34,722 nt of DNA from Armatimonadia bacterium (lineage in GTDB: Bacteria > Armatimonadota > Zipacnadia > Zipacnadales > JABUFB01). The notes under the pieces are model-generated. The model had not been told where the DNA came from and did not search any database. It saw nothing but the letters and a program-made list of their open reading frames with translations. The position numbers were made by a program, and so were the translations under genes. The stretch lies in contig JBDKVB010000026.1 in assembly GCA_039679385.1 (NCBI GenBank), forward strand, positions 1 to 34,722. The letters are read 5' to 3'. This document shows, piece after piece, positions 1 to 9,000 of the stretch; position 1 is the first letter of the stretch; every line of letters starts with the position of its first letter.

Positions 1-335
1 CCCAACCGCAGGCCGGCAAGTCCGAGCCAGGTGGCTTTGCCGAGCCCTCTGACGTGCTCGACGGTCGCCAGGAGGTCCTGCAGCCAGTCGGCCGGAGTGA
101 ACTGCCCGAAGTCGCCCTCGCTATCGCCGCAACCCCGGTAGTCGAAGCGCACCACACGGTAGCCGTCGGCGCACAGGCCTCGGGCGAGGTCGGTCAAGGG
201 CCGATGGGCACACTTCTTCTCCTCGGCGAAGGGATCGCAGAGGATCAGCACTCGCCCGGTCGGCTCCGCAGGTTCGTACCAGAGCCCGTGCAACCGCAGG
301 CCGCCGCTGGGGATCTGGAGGATCCGCTGCTCCAT
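1..335 (-). CDS. Alpha/beta hydrolase, N-terminal part (runs off left edge)
   Basis: This is an open frame with no stop to the window edge, so only about the first 111 residues are visible. The start is the ATG at 335, with AGGAAGGA about 9 nt upstream. The segment DPFAEEKK near residue 40, followed by the strand VVRFDYRGCGDSEGDFG, is the N-terminal half of a serine-hydrolase fold. It closely resembles the hydrolases associated with exosortase-A loci, which carry a PFAEE segment and GCGDS..GDFG. The nucleophile elbow and the rest of the catalytic triad lie outside the window. An acyl carrier protein gene precedes it by 116 bp on the same strand, so it may act as a thioesterase or acyl hydrolase on carrier-bound chains; that role is inference. 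No exosortase is visible here. Confidence 0.8.
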   Translation of the reverse strand, partial: MEQRILQIPSGGLRLHGLWYEPAEPTGRVLILCDPFAEEKKCAHRPLTDLARGLCADGYRVVRFDYRGCGDSEGDFGQFTPADWLQDLLATVEHVRGLGKATWLGLAGLRL

Positions 336-451
336 GGGGCCGTTCCTTCCTCAGCCCTCTCCCCGGACCCCGCGACGGGCCGGGGCCCCAGGCCTTCATA
401 CAGCAAAACACCCGGACCGTCACCGGCCCGGGAGGCAGGTCGTCCGCAGGG

Positions 452-706
452 CTATTCGCTGCGCTTCTTCTCAACGAACTCGGCGATGTTGCTCACGGTC
501 GAGAAGGTCTCGACGTTGAAGTCGTCTTCCTCGAGGGTGATCTCGAACTCGTCCTCCAGGCCCACGATGATCTCGAAGAGGTTCACCGAGTCGATGCTGT
601 ACTCGTCCATCAGGTTCTCTTCGTCCTCGATGTCCTCGGGGGCTACGTTGAGGAAGAGCCGCTCCACGATCATCTTCTTCAGTTGCAGCTTCAGGTCATC
701 TGCCAT
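452..706 (-). CDS. Acyl carrier protein
   Basis: This 84-residue acidic protein has the length and helical pattern of an acyl carrier protein. The phosphopantetheine attachment site is Ser40 in YSIDSVNLFEI, followed by an acidic recognition helix (GLEDEFEI). It starts at the ATG at 706 with GGAGGA upstream; an in-frame TTG 24 nt further upstream is less likely. It lies between the selenoprotein-like gene at 879-2138 and the partial alpha/beta hydrolase, all on one strand. Because it is not next to fatty-acid synthesis genes, it is more likely a dedicated carrier for a specialised acyl or peptide chain, perhaps working with the neighbouring hydrolase. The substrate cannot be told from the sequence. 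Confidence 0.92.
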   Translation of the reverse strand: MADDLKLQLKKMIVERLFLNVAPEDIEDEENLMDEYSIDSVNLFEIIVGLEDEFEITLEEDDFNVETFSTVSNIAEFVEKKRSE

Positions 707-878
707 CAGAGGGGTCCTCCGTTGCTGCACAAATCACAAACCTGTGGTTGTTTCCCCCTCGCCGGCCTCCTCACCTCTGCGGACACGCAGACACTCCCAC
801 GAGATGTGCTGGTCTCGCGCGAGTGCTCCTGGTGCCTGCTCTCTTGGTCTACTGGACGCCCTCTGCGGCCCGGCGGTT

Positions 879-2138
879 CTAGAGCTGTACCTTGAAGACC
901 TGGCTGCACTCGTCCTGATAGGTGCCAAGATCGAAGCGGATTACAACGGTGTACTGGCCTGACGGCCCGGCTACTCGCCCGGAGTAGCTGCAACTGCCGC
1001 CTCACCCAAACTCAAGGGCGCCGGTGTGCACCAACTCACCCTTGGCGGAGTACACCTTCACCTTGCCGCCGGACTCACCCGTGCCGGAGAAGCCGGACAG
1101 CTTCTGCCCCCAGTTCGTACCCGGCGCCGCCGTCACCTCGATGCGGCCACCCTTGCTGACGGTGCACTCGGCGTTGGCCTGCATCCGGCCGCCGATCTTG
1201 CGTGCCTTCCCTACCGGGGAGGTCGCGGGGAAGTCCGCCAGGCTCAAGGACATCTCGCGACCGCCGCCCAGATCGACGGTTGCTGACCCGTACCTGCCTC
1301 CGCCCCTCTCAGGGTCCACAGCCATCACGAGAGTCCCGCTGGGACGGATGAACCACACTCGCCCGACGGTAGGCAGGTAGCCGTTCAGCATCGTGAAGGC
1401 TGCGGGCTTCCCACGGGCGTCAACGAAGTCGCAGGAGACCCTGGTGGTCTGCCCCGGCACCGGCGCCACTGTGAGCTTCGTCCACGTAGCGTCAGATGTC
1501 ACCTCGCGCAGCTCACCGGCGATACCAAGGTACTTGGAGTTGCCCGGCAGCTCACAGCTCTGGCGCTTGCCGTCGCCGTTCTCGTCGAGCCACAGGGACT
1601 CGTGACAGGGAGCCGCATAGACGTCACAAGAGCCGCTCTGTCGAGGCACCCGCGCTCGCACGGCAGCGGAAGTCGTCGCACGGAACTGCCCATAGACGCC
1701 GCCCTTCTGAAGGGTCAGCACCAGCCGCGCGTCCTGGTACACCTTGGGCGACTTCGGGCGGAACTCGAAGGTCTGGGCGGTCTTCTCAGTGCCCGACAGA
1801 AGCTTACCGGCGACCACCGGGTCGTCGTCGGTCTGCCCGTTACCGTTGGCATCGATCGCGAGGAGAGCCCTGGGCGCCTTGCCGCTTTGGGTCACCCAGA
1901 CTCGCACCTGGATTGCGCGCGCTGACCGGTAGAGGACACCCTCGAGTTCCCGAAGCTCAGACGGCTGGACGGCCGTCTCAGGTGGGCTCGCGTAGCCACA
2001 GCTTTCCTGCCACTCCTCGGCCAACTGGACCTTCTCGAGCGCGTACTCACCGGTCTTCAGCGGCCCGGTGCCACCTGCCGCCCAACCCGGCCAAGCCCAT
2101 AGACACAACGCCAGAAGAACAGTCCCCCGTGCTGTCAT
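879..2138 (-). CDS. Putative secreted selenoprotein with EFG-Sec-GGSC motif (in-frame UGA)
   Basis: I read this as a 419-residue secreted protein with a recoded UGA at 1002-1004 (residue 379). The start is the ATG at 2138, preceded by GGAGGTGA at 8 nt spacing. A signal peptide of about 21 residues (hydrophobic VLLALCLWAW, cleavage after PGWA) follows. Two calcium-loop-like segments occur, DANGNGQTDDD near residue 94 and DENGDGK near 184, between beta-rich stretches. The conventional stop follows GALEFG, but the frame continues for 40 sense codons to TAG at 879-881. It begins Gly-Gly-Ser-Cys and contains a beta-strand-like GQYTVVIRFDLG. The adjacent paralogue at 2206-3672 shows the same arrangement, and both have a stem-loop just after the UGA. 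Residue 379 with Cys383 would form a Sec-x-x-x-Cys pair. The function is unknown. If UGA is not recoded, the protein ends at 378 residues. TGA is an ordinary stop elsewhere in this window, for example at 4683 and 10066. Confidence 0.75.
961..1004 (-). promoter_or_regulatory. Candidate bacterial SECIS element after UGA, gene 879-2138
   Basis: Immediately 3' of the in-frame UGA, a perfect 7-bp stem GCTACTC/GAGTAGC (982-988 with 970-976) encloses the loop CGGGC. The loop starts 20 nt after the UGA. An outer helix, GGCGGC with GCCGTC (one G-U pair), could close the structure with an internal loop between. Position, stem length and a G within the first two loop bases fit what is known of bacterial SECIS hairpins. 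The second copy at 2343-2376 has the same spacing and nearly the same loop but different, compensated stem bases. Confidence 0.72.
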
Positions 2139-2205
2139 CCGACCCGTCACCTCCAACCCTCGTCATGGCCTTACCGTCAAGGTGCGCTTGTGTGTCGCTG
2201 GGAAC

Positions 2206-3672
2206 TCATTCCGGCGCCGACATCGGTTCCATCGCCCGCCGGTCTCCCACGGTGTAGCTGGTCTCGCCGACTACTGTCCCAGCATACTCCCCGGTCTCCC
2301 AGGTCGCCCTTATCCGCAGCCCGTCGCCGGTCTTGACCTTGGGGGCTCGCACGGAGCCCTGGCAGGAGCCGCCTCACCCAAACTCGGCGTTGCCCTGCCC
2401 GATGACCGTGCCCGCCTTGTCGAGGACCTCCAGCTTGACCTTTGCCGCCCCCGAAGCGCCCTGGGCCCCGGTAAAGAGATGGTCCTTCGGGGTAAGCGCC
2501 TGAGTGGACACGATCAGGTCCCAACTGCTCACGCTCGCGCTCGTCTGGGGGACGACTCCTGTGACAACCCCGCCAGGGCTTGGCCCTGCGGAGGGCGAGG
2601 CGTAGTCGACCTTTACCTCGACACGCAAGGGCCCGCCGAGAACCACTTCCGACTTCCCAGCGGGGATGTTGACCGCCTCCCGCGTCGAGAAACCCCACGC
2701 TGGCCCTTTCTCGCCAGCCGAAAGGGTGTAGCTGAGGTCCACCTTGTCCGGCGGCCCGTCATAGCGCTCTGTTGCCCCGGTACGATAGGAGAGGAGGTCC
2801 TCGCTATGCAGCAGCAAGTCCACAGGGGTCACGCGCCTGCCTCTGCCGTCGGTGCCGATCAGCGTCGCCTCTGCACGCGGCCCGGTGTAGGGCGTGAAGG
2901 TGAGTTCGGTGCCGTCGGCCACCATCGCTGTTGTGTACCATCTGCCGTCCAGCTCACGGTACTTCAGGAGCGGCCAGACTTCGGGGCCGAGGTCCACTTT
3001 CCCATCGTTGTTGGTGTCGGTCCAGAGCATGTCGCCCTGGCTGCGCGGTGTCAGGCCGAAGAGGGCGTCGCCTCCCCCATCCATGACAGCAATCGCCACC
3101 GACTTGTCACCCAGCCTTATCCGCCCCCGCATGCAGGTCTGGGGATCGAGCAGGACGTACGGTCTGGCCTCCGCGGTGCGCTGGCTCGTAACGTAGGTGA
3201 TGAACTTGAGCTGGAAGCGGTAGGGACGCTCGAAGGCGGAGCCATCTTCGCGCCGATAGGTCACAGGCTGGACGATCGTCGGGGTCACGGACATCCCCGT
3301 TCTGGTCGTCCCCCGCATCTCCGGCTCAGCAGGGAAGGCCGCCCACCCGTCAGGCGGCCGGCCGCCTTCTGTGTCGAGGTAGACCGTATACACGGGGCGC
3401 TTGTTAGCGTCGAGACCGGTGCGGACGATGGCGAGGGACAGGGGCTTGCCGTCACCCAGGCGGAACCCACCATACCATACGTACTTGCCCCAGGAGGCCG
3501 GTGCCTTCGCGAGGCCCGCCGGGGCCTCTGCGCTAAGTGCGACAGGGGCGTAACCGTACCCGTAACCTCCCACCACCAGTGCCCCGCTCATGGAGCAGGT
3601 GATGACCCCGGGCGGTTCGTCAGCCTGGCAACCTAACACCGGCAACAGCAGCACCCCGACCAGCATCAGCAC
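2206..3672 (-). CDS. Putative selenoprotein lipoprotein with EFG-Sec-GGSC motif (in-frame UGA)
   Basis: This is a paralogue of the downstream gene at 879-2138, read as 488 residues with a recoded UGA at 2374-2376 (residue 433). The N-terminus is hydrophobic and ends in the lipobox VLGC, so the mature protein is probably lipid-anchored outside the cytoplasm. The start is uncertain: the GTG at 3672 has GAGG at 8 nt spacing, while the ATG at 3666 and the GTG at 3681 are alternatives. Residues near 218 contain the calcium-loop-like DTNNDGKVD. The region before the UGA (AKVKLEVLDKAGTVIG..AEFG) aligns with KVKVYSAKGELVHTG..LEFG of the neighbour. After the UGA, 55 codons remain open, starting Gly-Gly-Ser-Cys, and end at TGA 2206-2208. 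The UGA context GAGTTTGGGTGAGGCGGC is identical over 18 nt in both genes, while the flanks have diverged. Function unknown; a redox role for Sec433 and Cys437 is inference. Confidence 0.75.
2343..2376 (-). promoter_or_regulatory. Candidate bacterial SECIS element after UGA, gene 2206-3672
   Basis: A perfect 6-bp stem GGGCTC/GAGCCC (2354-2359 with 2343-2348) encloses the loop CGTGC. The loop begins 20 nt after the UGA, exactly as in the copy at 961-1004. The core CTC-CGKGC-GAG is shared, while the lower stem pairs differ yet still pair. A 3-bp lower helix (CCT/AGG) is possible below it. Confidence 0.7.
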
Positions 3673-3745
3673 ACCGATCACCTCGTGTCTGCGAACTGTT
3701 ACGGTTTCGCACTGCCACTTGCTCTCATGGCGTACCCTTATGGTT

Positions 3746-4612
3746 CTAGAGCAGCGGCGGGACGCCTGTTGCCTCCAGCGGACGGGTCTCGAGGTCGGCC
3801 CACTTGCAGTCCTCGTCAGCCGGCCCGTCCTCCTGCTCAAACCTGTGCCGCCAGCGACGCTTGAACTCCAGCCCGTTACGGATCGTGGTCCGCTTGAAGG
3901 CCATGCCCCCGGAGCGGGCTGTGGTCGTATTCTCGAAGTGGTACATCTCGGCCCTGGGCGTGTACAGCACTCGCCAGCCCTGCTCGCGAGCCCGGTAGCA
4001 CAGGTCGAAGTCCTCGAACTGGGCGGGGTTGAACACCTCGTCGAGACCGCCCAGAGCTTCGGTGATCTCCCGCTTCATCAGCCAGCAGGCGCTGATGAGG
4101 CACTGCACCTCGCAGTCGACGTTGAAGGCCGGCGTATCGATAGCTGCGCCGCGGCCGCGATACTGAACCCGGCCGGTGCGAGAGATCGCCGCGCCTGCAC
4201 ATTCTATGTTGTAGGGCTCAAAAGGATAGACCAACTTCGGCCCTACAATCCCGTTTTTCGCCTCCTGCGACAGCGACTCCTGCAAGGTTCCGAGCCAGTT
4301 TCGGCTGCGCGTCACCAGGTCATTGTCGCAGAAGGCCACCAGGGGCTCGCCTGCTCGCTCAAGGCCCTGATTCCGCGCGGTACAGGCACCCACGTTGCTG
4401 TCGTTCGCTACCAGCTCATATCGAAGGCCGCGCTCGGCTGCTAAGGACGGGAACTGCTCACCCAGGTACTCGCGAGTGCCGTCCGTCGACCCGTTGTCGA
4501 TGCACAGAATCTGCGTCGGCAGCGGATCGGAGGCCAGCAGGCTCTCCAGACACAGCCGGGAGTAAGGCAGCTTGTTGTGATGTACGATGATGACGCTGAT
4601 GGGTGCGTGCAT
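3746..4612 (-). CDS. Family 2 glycosyltransferase
   Basis: This 288-residue GT-A fold enzyme should transfer a sugar from a nucleotide-sugar donor. The N-terminus ISVIIVHHNK leads into the nucleotide-binding IDNGSTDGT. The segment CDNDL, close to residue 97, matches the metal-binding DxD motif. FEDFDLCYRAREQGWRV holds the C-terminal ED catalytic-base region typical of rhamnosyltransferase-like members. There is no membrane segment, so it should act at the cytoplasmic face. I chose the ATG at 4612 because AGGAGG lies just upstream; a GTG at 4624 has no such site. It sits 73 bp before the selenoprotein-like lipoprotein gene, in the same direction. The acceptor is unknown, and it may glycosylate a surface component made or exported by this cluster. 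Confidence 0.9.
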   Translation of the reverse strand: MHAPISVIIVHHNKLPYSRLCLESLLASDPLPTQILCIDNGSTDGTREYLGEQFPSLAAERGLRYELVANDSNVGACTARNQGLERAGEPLVAFCDNDLVTRSRNWLGTLQESLSQEAKNGIVGPKLVYPFEPYNIECAGAAISRTGRVQYRGRGAAIDTPAFNVDCEVQCLISACWLMKREITEALGGLDEVFNPAQFEDFDLCYRAREQGWRVLYTPRAEMYHFENTTTARSGGMAFKRTTIRNGLEFKRRWRHRFEQEDGPADEDCKWADLETRPLEATGVPPLL

Positions 4613-4682
4613 GGGCCTCCTCACTGGACTCGTCGATCGCGCTTTGGCAGCGGGGGTTTGAGTCCTCGGGCGACGCCAGGGT

Positions 4683-5987
4683 TCAACAGAACATGGAGTC
4701 CAGCAGGCTCAGGCCTGTCTGCACCATCATCTCGCCCGCAACGGGCGAAAGTTGGCTGGAAGTCGCCGGCCGCTGCTCGTAGCCGCCACCGGCAAAGGCC
4801 TCGCGAGTGGGTACGTAGCCGACGATGCCATTGGCCAGCTCCACCACAAAGGTACGAGCCGCCGGGGAGTTCAGCTTCGTCTCCAGACCGTACTCGACGA
4901 AGATCTCGCCGGGGTAGGTCACGATTCCAACGTCTCCCAGCCGGAAGGCCTGGATCGGAGCCGGGAAGGTGGGCTCGGTGCGCCACTCTTCCTGCATCTC
5001 GAAGGCAAGCCTGGCGTAGATGGCGTCGTGGAACTCGGCCTTGTCGCCCAGTTCGCGAGTGGCAGCCGCCCAGGCCATGAGCTCCTTCGTGAGCCGTCGT
5101 CGCGGCATCTGGACCTCGACGAAGCGCGAGTCCAGGTGCCACTGGTCGGAGTACTCCAGGCCTTCCTCGATCTGCTGCACATCCTTCGCCAGGCGTTCCC
5201 CCATGTATTGGGCCCACCGATGGCCCCGGTCGTTGCGCTCGGGATCGTAGACGTCGATCTGGCACAGATTCCCGCAGCAACCATTGGCGAACAGCGCCGT
5301 GTAGCCCTCACCGTACCTCGTCTGCATCGCAGCGGCGAAGTAGCCCGGGTAATCCGCCGACACCTCGGCGCCACCCAGCACGTTGACATGGCACGCGAAG
5401 TTCAGCAGGCATCCCAGGGGCTCACCGGCGGCCGTCCTGGCGGAGAGCACGCCGACCTCGGGGTCCACTCTGCCCTCCTGATAGAGGATGTCCGTGCTGC
5501 CCTTGGGCGGGTGCATGAGCACCTGCCGAGTGCTGCGCATCATGAAGCGGCGGTTGAAGGACAGCTTACCCTCAAAGCCCCAGCCGATCCCAAGGGTGCC
5601 GGGGACGCGAGACTCCCACGCGTGGATCGCGGCCTCAGAGATCCACTCCGGGAGCCGGTCGACGTACTCGGGATCGGGGTCCATCTGGAAGATGCGACTC
5701 GTCGCCGGTCCCGTGTGCGTGTGAGTGGCACTTACCATGACGCCCTCGGCGGGCGCTTTCGTCTGGGCGCTGATACGTTCCTTGGCGGCGAGAACCGTGA
5801 CCCGCTTGATGGAGAGCAGGTCGCAGGTTACGAGGATCAGCGGGTGCTCGCCGTTGTCGATCGCCATGGCCCGAGCGTACAGCGGGTCATGGATACCCTC
5901 GGCTCGCCGGTCATTGAAGAACCCGGCCATGCGCGTGCCCAGGGGTGGAGTGATCTCTACCTGTGAGAAGCCGAGCCGAAGGGACAT
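4683..5987 (-). CDS. Neutral/alkaline ceramidase-like hydrolase (N-terminal-domain family)
   Basis: This 434-residue protein belongs to the neutral/alkaline non-lysosomal ceramidase N-terminal family. It begins FSQVEITPPLGTRMAGF, typical of the family. It carries the metal-ligand segment ATHTHTGPA, a second His in FACHVN followed by SADYPGYF, and FANGCCGN. True neutral ceramidases are larger (about 650-750 residues) and secreted; this one has no signal peptide and lacks the C-terminal beta domain. The substrate is therefore unlikely to be free ceramide at the cell surface and remains unknown. The ATG start at 5987 is preceded by AAGGAG at about 10 nt. It ends in TGA, showing that UGA is a normal stop here. 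It is the second gene of the apparent minus-strand operon beginning at 9246, separated from its neighbours by 46 and 70 bp. Confidence 0.85.
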   Translation of the reverse strand: MSLRLGFSQVEITPPLGTRMAGFFNDRRAEGIHDPLYARAMAIDNGEHPLILVTCDLLSIKRVTVLAAKERISAQTKAPAEGVMVSATHTHTGPATSRIFQMDPDPEYVDRLPEWISEAAIHAWESRVPGTLGIGWGFEGKLSFNRRFMMRSTRQVLMHPPKGSTDILYQEGRVDPEVGVLSARTAAGEPLGCLLNFACHVNVLGGAEVSADYPGYFAAAMQTRYGEGYTALFANGCCGNLCQIDVYDPERNDRGHRWAQYMGERLAKDVQQIEEGLEYSDQWHLDSRFVEVQMPRRRLTKELMAWAAATRELGDKAEFHDAIYARLAFEMQEEWRTEPTFPAPIQAFRLGDVGIVTYPGEIFVEYGLETKLNSPAARTFVVELANGIVGYVPTREAFAGGGYEQRPATSSQLSPVAGEMMVQTGLSLLDSMFC

Positions 5988-6033
5988 CCCTACATCGCTC
6001 CTTGCGCGGATTGCCTGAGCTGCGGCCGGGCGG

Positions 6034-9000
6034 CTACTGCCACGGTCCGGGGATGATCGTGAAGGGCACGCTGTACTGGGCCAGACGCCCCTGGCTGCCC
6101 AGGAGTTCCGTCCGCAGGGAGTAGCTGCCCGCAGGAAGGTCCGCCGTGCCCACGTTCATGAACAGCGAGGTGCCCTCCAGGTCCTTCACCGTGGTCTCCT
6201 GCAGCGTCTTGCCGCCGGAGAGGACCGTGAGCTTGAGGCTGGAGGTCCGCTGGAGTCTGCGCCCCAAGTTGAGGCTCCCGGTGAGGTCAAAACCAGGCCA
6301 GCCTGCGAGCAACTCGACGCGTGGCGAGGATAGCTCCAGGGGAGTGCCGAGCGACGCCCGCAAGGGGATCACCAGCGGGGCGTCGGCGATCGGTGTGACC
6401 CGGTCGCGCAGGCTCTGCGAGTCGCTGCGGGTGAGACGGCGACCCGTAGCAGGCTCCTGCCGGGCGTCGTTCTCGCTGATCCAGCGGCTCAGCGGCAGCA
6501 GCTCGAGCAGCACCTGTGCAGTCCCCTGGCGCGAGAGTTCGTAGGGGACCTCGATCTGGGTCGTTCCGGCGCCCAGGAGGTATCTTGCCGAGGGCTGAGA
6601 GCCCGAATCTCGCCCGGCGAGGTAGGCCCGCATCGCTACCTCGGCCACAAGTCCGGGGTTCGCCAGCGTCACCAGGAGACGGTTGTCGCCCCAGGCTGCC
6701 GGGCTCTGCTGAACTGCGACCGGAGTCAGTGGCGAGGGGTTCATGAGGAGCTTCCCGAAGCGACCGGGTACGTTGAACCCTCGGAGGGTCGGTGACCAGC
6801 ACCCATACTCGACCCCGGAGGGTATCCTCCGCGTGCGGTTGAGATTCACACCCCACACGCTGGAGGACGGGCCCAGTTCGGATAGTGGGATGGCCATCTC
6901 CACGCACCAGCCCTCGGCGCAAGGGGCTGCAGCGGCCTGCCAGCGAGGGTTCCAGTTGACGTCCTCGACCTTGTCGGCCGGCTCGCGCTGCTGAGCAGCA
7001 GGATCGGCGCTGCGGAAGGCATGTCGGCTGTCGCGGCGGGTCCCGAGGCTGTTCACCATGAAGTGCAGATAGGTCTGCTGGTCGCAGTCGGGGTCGAGGA
7101 AGACCTCGACCGAGTCGTCAGACCACACCGGGCCGTCGTGGTCCTTCACGGTGGCCTGCAGCGACTTCATCTCGTCTTCCCAGCACCTGAAGGCCACGTA
7201 GAGGTTGGCTGCATCGCGACCGATCCAGGCCTGCGTTCGGTGCTTGTTGGTGGAGCCGTCCTGCCCCACGAGGTCGCTGATCTGGAAGGCCTTGTCCCAG
7301 GCCCCGTCAAGCTTGCCGTCGATGACGGGAAGGGTCGACAGAAACGGAGCCTGTCCGACCGGCAGGGCAGGCTGGTAGGCCTCTTCCGCGCCGGACACTC
7401 GGGTCTCGATCTGCGGCTGAGGAGGGGTCTTGGAGGAGGGCATCGGGGCCGGGATCTGCGCCGGTCGCCCACTAAGCATTTCGCCGCAGTCCAGCAGGCG
7501 CGAGGCGATCTTCCAGCGTGCGACCTGGGCCTGGGCGCTCGTCAGCGGGCCATACTGCACTCGCGTGCCCTTCGGCCCGTCCACATGGCCGTCGATCCAG
7601 GGGAGGCCCTGCAGGATCGTCTCGAGTTCGCGGTCGGAACGCTCGGCGAGGGCCGTGGCAGCGGGCTTCCCGAGCTTGCGAATGTCCTTAGCCGCCATGC
7701 GCAGCGTACTCGCGTAGCGCAGATCGTCGACGCCCTCCCGGATGCCCTCCCACTGCAAGGTGGGCACCAGGGGCGGCCTACCGTCCGGTGAGGGATACGT
7801 GATGCAGGCGTCCTTGGGCTCGCGGCCGGTGCCGTCGAAGTCGTCATAGGGCTTCTGGTTGGGGCGCTGGAAGGTCCAGGCCCAGGCTCCGTCCGCGCCG
7901 GTCTTGTCAAGCAGGAAGCCGCTGTAGTGCCGGTTCACGGCCATGTTGCCTTCCTGGCCGGTGTAGCAGCCGCTTCCGTACCACCAGTAGGTGGCCTTCG
8001 CCGCCTCGCAGTCATCGCGGCGAGCCCGGGCATCCTCCGCCGAACCGGCACAGAAGCCGATCCCGTAGCAGCGGACGTCCAGAAAGGGCGACAACACTTC
8101 ATTTGTGAACTTCACGTCGGCGGTGGTGAAGGTGCGGAACCCGGCTTCGTGCAGGATCCGCAGCGTCTGGGCCGCTTCACCTTCGGTAGCGGGGTGTCCA
8201 CCGGGCTCGTCGACCGTGTGATAGACGAACTCGGGCCATCCCCGAGCTTTGCGCAGGTCCTCGATCTGCCGCACGACCTCTACGAGCATGCGCGAGAACT
8301 CAGGACCATAGTCGTCGGCCGACTGGCCCAGCAGCTTGTGCACGAGGCTGGTGATGCCCTGACAACTGGCGACCACGGGACCGCCCAGACCACCCAGCTT
8401 GTACAGGTCCATGTAGCGCTCGAAGCGGCTCATGTCGGACTTCAGCTTGCCCTCCACCAGGGTGAAGGTGCTGTGGCGCAGCGGGTACATCATGGCGCAG
8501 GTGATGCCGTGGTCGCGCCAGTCGCGGACCTCCTTCAGTATCTCGCCTTCAGAGTAGGTCTCCCAGCGCCCTGTATCCGGCCACAGACCCCAGACCTTGT
8601 TCGCCGGAGCCAGGAGTCGCAGTGGAAGGACGCGCAGCCTGAAGGGCACCAGCGCTGTCTGGTCGTCTGCCACGACGCGAACATACCCCTCATATAGGCC
8701 CGGCAGGGCCGCTTCGGGTACTCTCACGGTTACCCAGAACTGCTGGAGAGCCCCTGCGGGAAGAGACAGGTTGGCGGGCTGCTCCAGAAGCTCGGGAATC
8801 TCGTAGTACCTCTTGGTGGCCCAGGAGGTGCGCTGCTTCCAGATGCGCACGGCACGGACGTCGACCACACTGGCCGGCAAGGAGGCCTTTGACGGGCCGA
8901 TGAACTGCCCGGCCTGGACGCTGATTCGACTCAGTGCGCGAGTGGTGTAGATGCCGAAGGTCGCCGGCTCGATCTCTCCCTGTGATGCGAAGGCCTGCAT

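Noticed and set aside
361-386. CCCCGG/CCGGGG hairpin between the carrier protein and hydrolase genes
   Set aside because: The arms are only 6 bp with a 13-nt loop and no T-run; this is common by chance in GC-rich DNA.
776-791. TCTGCG/CGCAGA hairpin downstream of the first selenoprotein-like gene
   Set aside because: It is short and lacks a T-run, so a terminator call is not justified; it may be chance pairing.
879-2376. UGA read as tryptophan or glycine by an altered genetic code
   Set aside because: Other genes here end at TGA with sensible lengths (for example 4683, 10066, 23485 and the ATGA overlaps), so a general reassignment is not supported. Only these two UGAs have the conserved hairpin.
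2068-3636. Open frame of 522 codons on the plus strand
   Set aside because: It lies antisense to the selenoprotein-like lipoprotein. The minus frame has the lipobox, calcium loop and paralogue similarity; the plus frame has none.
4625-4685. Readthrough of the TGA ending the ceramidase-like gene
   Set aside because: The frame after it has no conserved motif or hairpin and runs into the ribosome site of the glycosyltransferase gene, so this is an ordinary stop.
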